From Trebouxia sp. TZW2008 (lineage: Eukaryota; Chlorophyta; Trebouxiophyceae; Trebouxiales; Trebouxiaceae): 64,000 nucleotides of DNA. This document shows positions 62,001-64,000 of this stretch, piece by piece. Under the pieces are notes generated by a model that was not told the DNA's origin, did no database searches, and was given only the letters and a program-made list of their open reading frames with translations. Position 1 is the first letter of the stretch, and every line of letters begins with the position of its first letter. A program made the position numbers and the translations under genes. The DNA lies in NCBI GenBank assembly GCA_002118135.1, contig BDIU01000039.1:186001-250000 (forward strand), written 5' to 3'.

Positions 62001-63128
62001 GTGCTATATTGATACAGCAATATGTACATCAAGCAGTGGTGCAATTGCTTTGAGACAAACAAGCATTGAATCAAACAAGCATCGAGACACCTCAGACCCA
62101 GCAAAATGACGGCAGCATCCTTGTGCGTCATGTCTTGTCCATACAGATCAAGCTAAATCGGCGTTGTGGGCAGGACTTTGTGAGTCAGCTGGGACTCCAA
62201 CCAGGACAGCGCGTCTTGGATGTCGGCTGTGGCACCAGCAAGTCTTTGTTGTGACATCAGCGATACTTCAATGTGCTTGCTGCAAAGAGCTGATGCATGC
62301 TTCTTGTGTGTTCAGGACTTTGTTAGTCAGCTGGGTCTACAGCCTGGACAGCGCGTCTTGGATGTTGGCTGTGGCCTTGGTGGCGGCGACTTCTACATGG
62401 CAGCAGAGCATGGCGTGTCTGTCCGTGGCATTGATTTGTCTGTCAACATCATGCTGCTTGCCACACAGATTGACATACGATACGATTGCCTTTTGTGCAG
62501 GACTTTGTGAGCCAGCTGGGACTACAGCCAGGGCAGCACATCTGGTTGGCTGTGGCAACGGCGATACGTCACTGTAACATCAGCAGTATTTCAATGAGCT
62601 GCCTGCAAAGGGCTGACATACACTTGTCTTGTGCAGGACTTTGTGAGTCAGCTGGGACTGCAGCCGGGACAGCGCGTCTTGGACGTTGGCTGTGGCATTG
62701 GCGGTGGTGACTTCTACATGGCAGCAGAGCATGGCGTCTCTGTCCATGGCATTGATCTGTCTGTCAACATGGTACTGATTGCAATCGAGAGGGCTGGCAA
62801 GGTCCCAGGAGGTGCAAGCGTATCCTTTGAGATCGCAGACTGCACCATGGCGAAGTACCCAGCACACAGTTTTGACGTGATCTACAGCAGGGATACAATT
62901 CTCCACATCCAAGACAAACCGGCGCTGTTCAAGCGGTTTGCCGAGTGGCTCAAGCCGGGAGGCAAGCTGCTGATTTCAGACTACTGCAGATCTGCTGGGA
63001 AACCCTCGGCTAGCTTTGCAAAGTACATTGCACAGCGTGGGTATGACTTGCACAGCGTGGCGGGGTATGGCCAGATGCTGGAGCAAGCTGGGTTTGTGAA
63101 TGTTGAGGCTGAAGATCGTACTTGGCAG
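59084..63128 (+). CDS. PEAMT: Phosphoethanolamine N-methyltransferase, two methyltransferase domains, 3' end beyond window
   Basis: Exons 59084-59242, 59402-59660, 59827-59870, 60064-60152, 60476-60629, 61155-61301 and 62637-63128 are in phase and give 448 residues so far. The frame is still open at a GTAATC donor, and about 40-50 residues should follow after 64000. The enzyme methylates phosphoethanolamine three times with S-adenosylmethionine to make phosphocholine for phosphatidylcholine. The N-terminal domain has [13 protein letters not shown] (motif I) and [14 protein letters not shown]. The linker is [20 protein letters not shown], and [14 protein letters not shown] leads into the second domain, with [32 protein letters not shown] and [12 protein letters not shown]. 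It is a soluble cytosolic enzyme in plants. The start codon context CCACCATGA is strong. Introns 5, 6 and 7 hold exon-edge copies, one of them inverted. Confidence 0.95.
60966..61039 (+). repeat. Near-perfect hairpin made from an inverted copy of PEAMT exon 6's start
   Basis: The left arm 60966-60996 is the reverse complement of the right arm 61009-61039 apart from two positions, around a 12-base loop. The right arm (ATCTACACCAAGGAGTCAGG onward) is a close copy of the start of exon 6 at 61155. It lies in intron 5, on the transcribed strand. Confidence 0.92.
61009..61115 (+). repeat. Relic copy of the 5' part of PEAMT exon 6
   Basis: It encodes IYTKESG-like, then [18 protein letters not shown] residues with changes. 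It is about 146 bp upstream of the real exon 6 acceptor and continues from the right arm of the hairpin. Confidence 0.85.
62174..62560 (+). repeat. Three relic copies of the 5' part of PEAMT exon 7
   Basis: Acceptor/exon boundaries at 62174, 62316 and 62501 precede the real one at 62637. The second copy (62316-62450) is open and keeps [20 protein letters not shown]. The first and third lose similarity inside the glycine motif. All repeat the flanking intron words GCAAAG-GGCTGA and TCAGCAGTATTTCAATG. Confidence 0.92.
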
Positions 63129-63199
63129 GTAATCCTCTTTGCCCGGCTTTGCCCCTTGTAAAGAGCTGCATCATGTGGTATTCCCTGGAAAAGCACATT

Positions 63200-63730
63200 G
63201 CATAAGGGGGGTATGACTTGCACAGCATGGCAGGGTATGGCCAGATGCTGGAGCAAGCTGGTTTTGTGAATGTTGAGGCTGAAGATCGTCTGGCAGGTAA
63301 CCCTCTTTGCCCGGCTTTGCCCCTTGTAAAATGCTGCATCATGTGGTATTCCCTGGAAAAGCACATTGCACAAGGGGGTATGACTTGCCCAGCGTGGCTG
63401 GCTATGGCCAAATGTTGGAGCAAGCTGGCTTTGAGAATGTGGAGGCTGAAGACTGCACTTGGCAGGTAAAGCTATTGGTCTTTGTTGTCCTCCAGATAGA
63501 ACCTGCATCATGTCATAGTTTGTTGCAAAGTTTATTGCACAGCACGGCGCTTATGGTCAGCAAGTTGGGTTTGTGAATTGGGTTTGTGAACTTGGTGGCT
63601 GAAGACTGCACTTGGCGGGTAAAGATCTTGGGCCGTTGATCGTTATTGATGAGAATTCTGGTGATCAGCAGCACCATGTAATGTTCGTCCGGTGGCTGAA
63701 GGCATGATTGCACTTTGCTGGTACATCTCT
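63200..63730 (+). repeat. Three to four relic copies of the 3' edge of PEAMT exon 7
   Basis: After the real donor at 63128, copies end near 63296, 63465, 63618 and, very decayed, 63740. The first three keep LEQAGFxNVEAED-like or VAEDCTW-like codons followed by a GGTAA donor. The steps are about 168, 169 and 153 bp. The missing last exon must lie beyond 64000. Confidence 0.88.
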
Positions 63731-64000
63731 TGGCTGGTAAACCTCTTGGGCCACTTTCTTGATGAAGAGCAGCGGCACGAATTTTCCTGTTGGCAAATGC
63801 ATGATGGGTTTCCCTGCTGGGGCAGAATAGTAAAGTGGTGCAGGTTTTTGGTCAAAGCAGAATGATTCACTGACCTGATCAAGATAAATATGACGCATGC
63901 AATTCAGACGCATCTTAGCGGTTTATCGTCATCAAAAGCTGTTGCAAATTTTGGCGTGAGGTAGCACCATGTGCATGTTAATGTATCAGCGCCGTGTGCA

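Overview
This is nuclear DNA from a photosynthetic eukaryote, most likely a green alga. All genes but one candidate frame are split by GT-AG introns, acceptors almost always read TGCAG, and the proteins include plant-type families: phosphoethanolamine N-methyltransferase, an EMSY-like ENT/Tudor protein, a plant-type R2R3-MYB, ARL2/TITAN5, and an M16 protease whose C-terminal membrane anchor matches the land-plant form. Assignment to Chlorophyta, perhaps a trebouxiophyte-like lineage, is inference. Gene models were spliced by hand. For the well-supported genes every exon junction keeps phase and the total length fits the family.

Layout. 1-1086: 3' end of a plus-strand atypical SDR gene. 2037-6642: three minus-strand genes (putative thylakoid-lumen protein, C3HC4 RING protein, Trp-rich membrane protein). 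6643-8674: no convincing gene. 8928-20069 (-): 18-exon M16 metalloprotease. 20903-24158 (+): GAPDH, divergent from the protease. 24751-26313 (-): ARL2. 27319-30976 (-): HAD-family phosphatase. 31679-36454 (+): ankyrin protein with about one repeat per exon. 37933-41391 (-): R2R3-MYB. 41723-43732 (+): two weak small genes. 44278-47179 (-): EMSY-like. 47755-49068 (+): HOP2. 49777-56031 (-): SEC63. 56567-57346 (+): small single-pass membrane protein. 58110-58636 (-): LYR protein like MZM1/LYRM7. 59084 onward (+): phosphoethanolamine N-methyltransferase, cut by the window end. Many neighbours are head-to-head with short shared upstream regions. They are a mix of housekeeping functions and form no evident pathway.

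The most striking feature is not a gene. About forty degenerate partial copies of exon edges, each with its splice site, lie in the introns next to the exon they resemble, on the same strand, in short tandem series of roughly 100-190 bp spacing. They occur in M16, GAPDH, HAD, ankyrin, EMSY-like, SEC63 and PEAMT genes. One PEAMT copy differs from its functional exon mainly at synonymous sites. Another PEAMT exon edge exists as an inverted pair that forms a long near-perfect hairpin in the intron, the structure expected of a newborn miRNA or siRNA gene against its own host transcript. Other notable items are a 174-bp pogo/Tigger-like MITE with TA target duplication, a three-copy double-hairpin element with a T-rich end, and a large foldback in an ARL2 intron.
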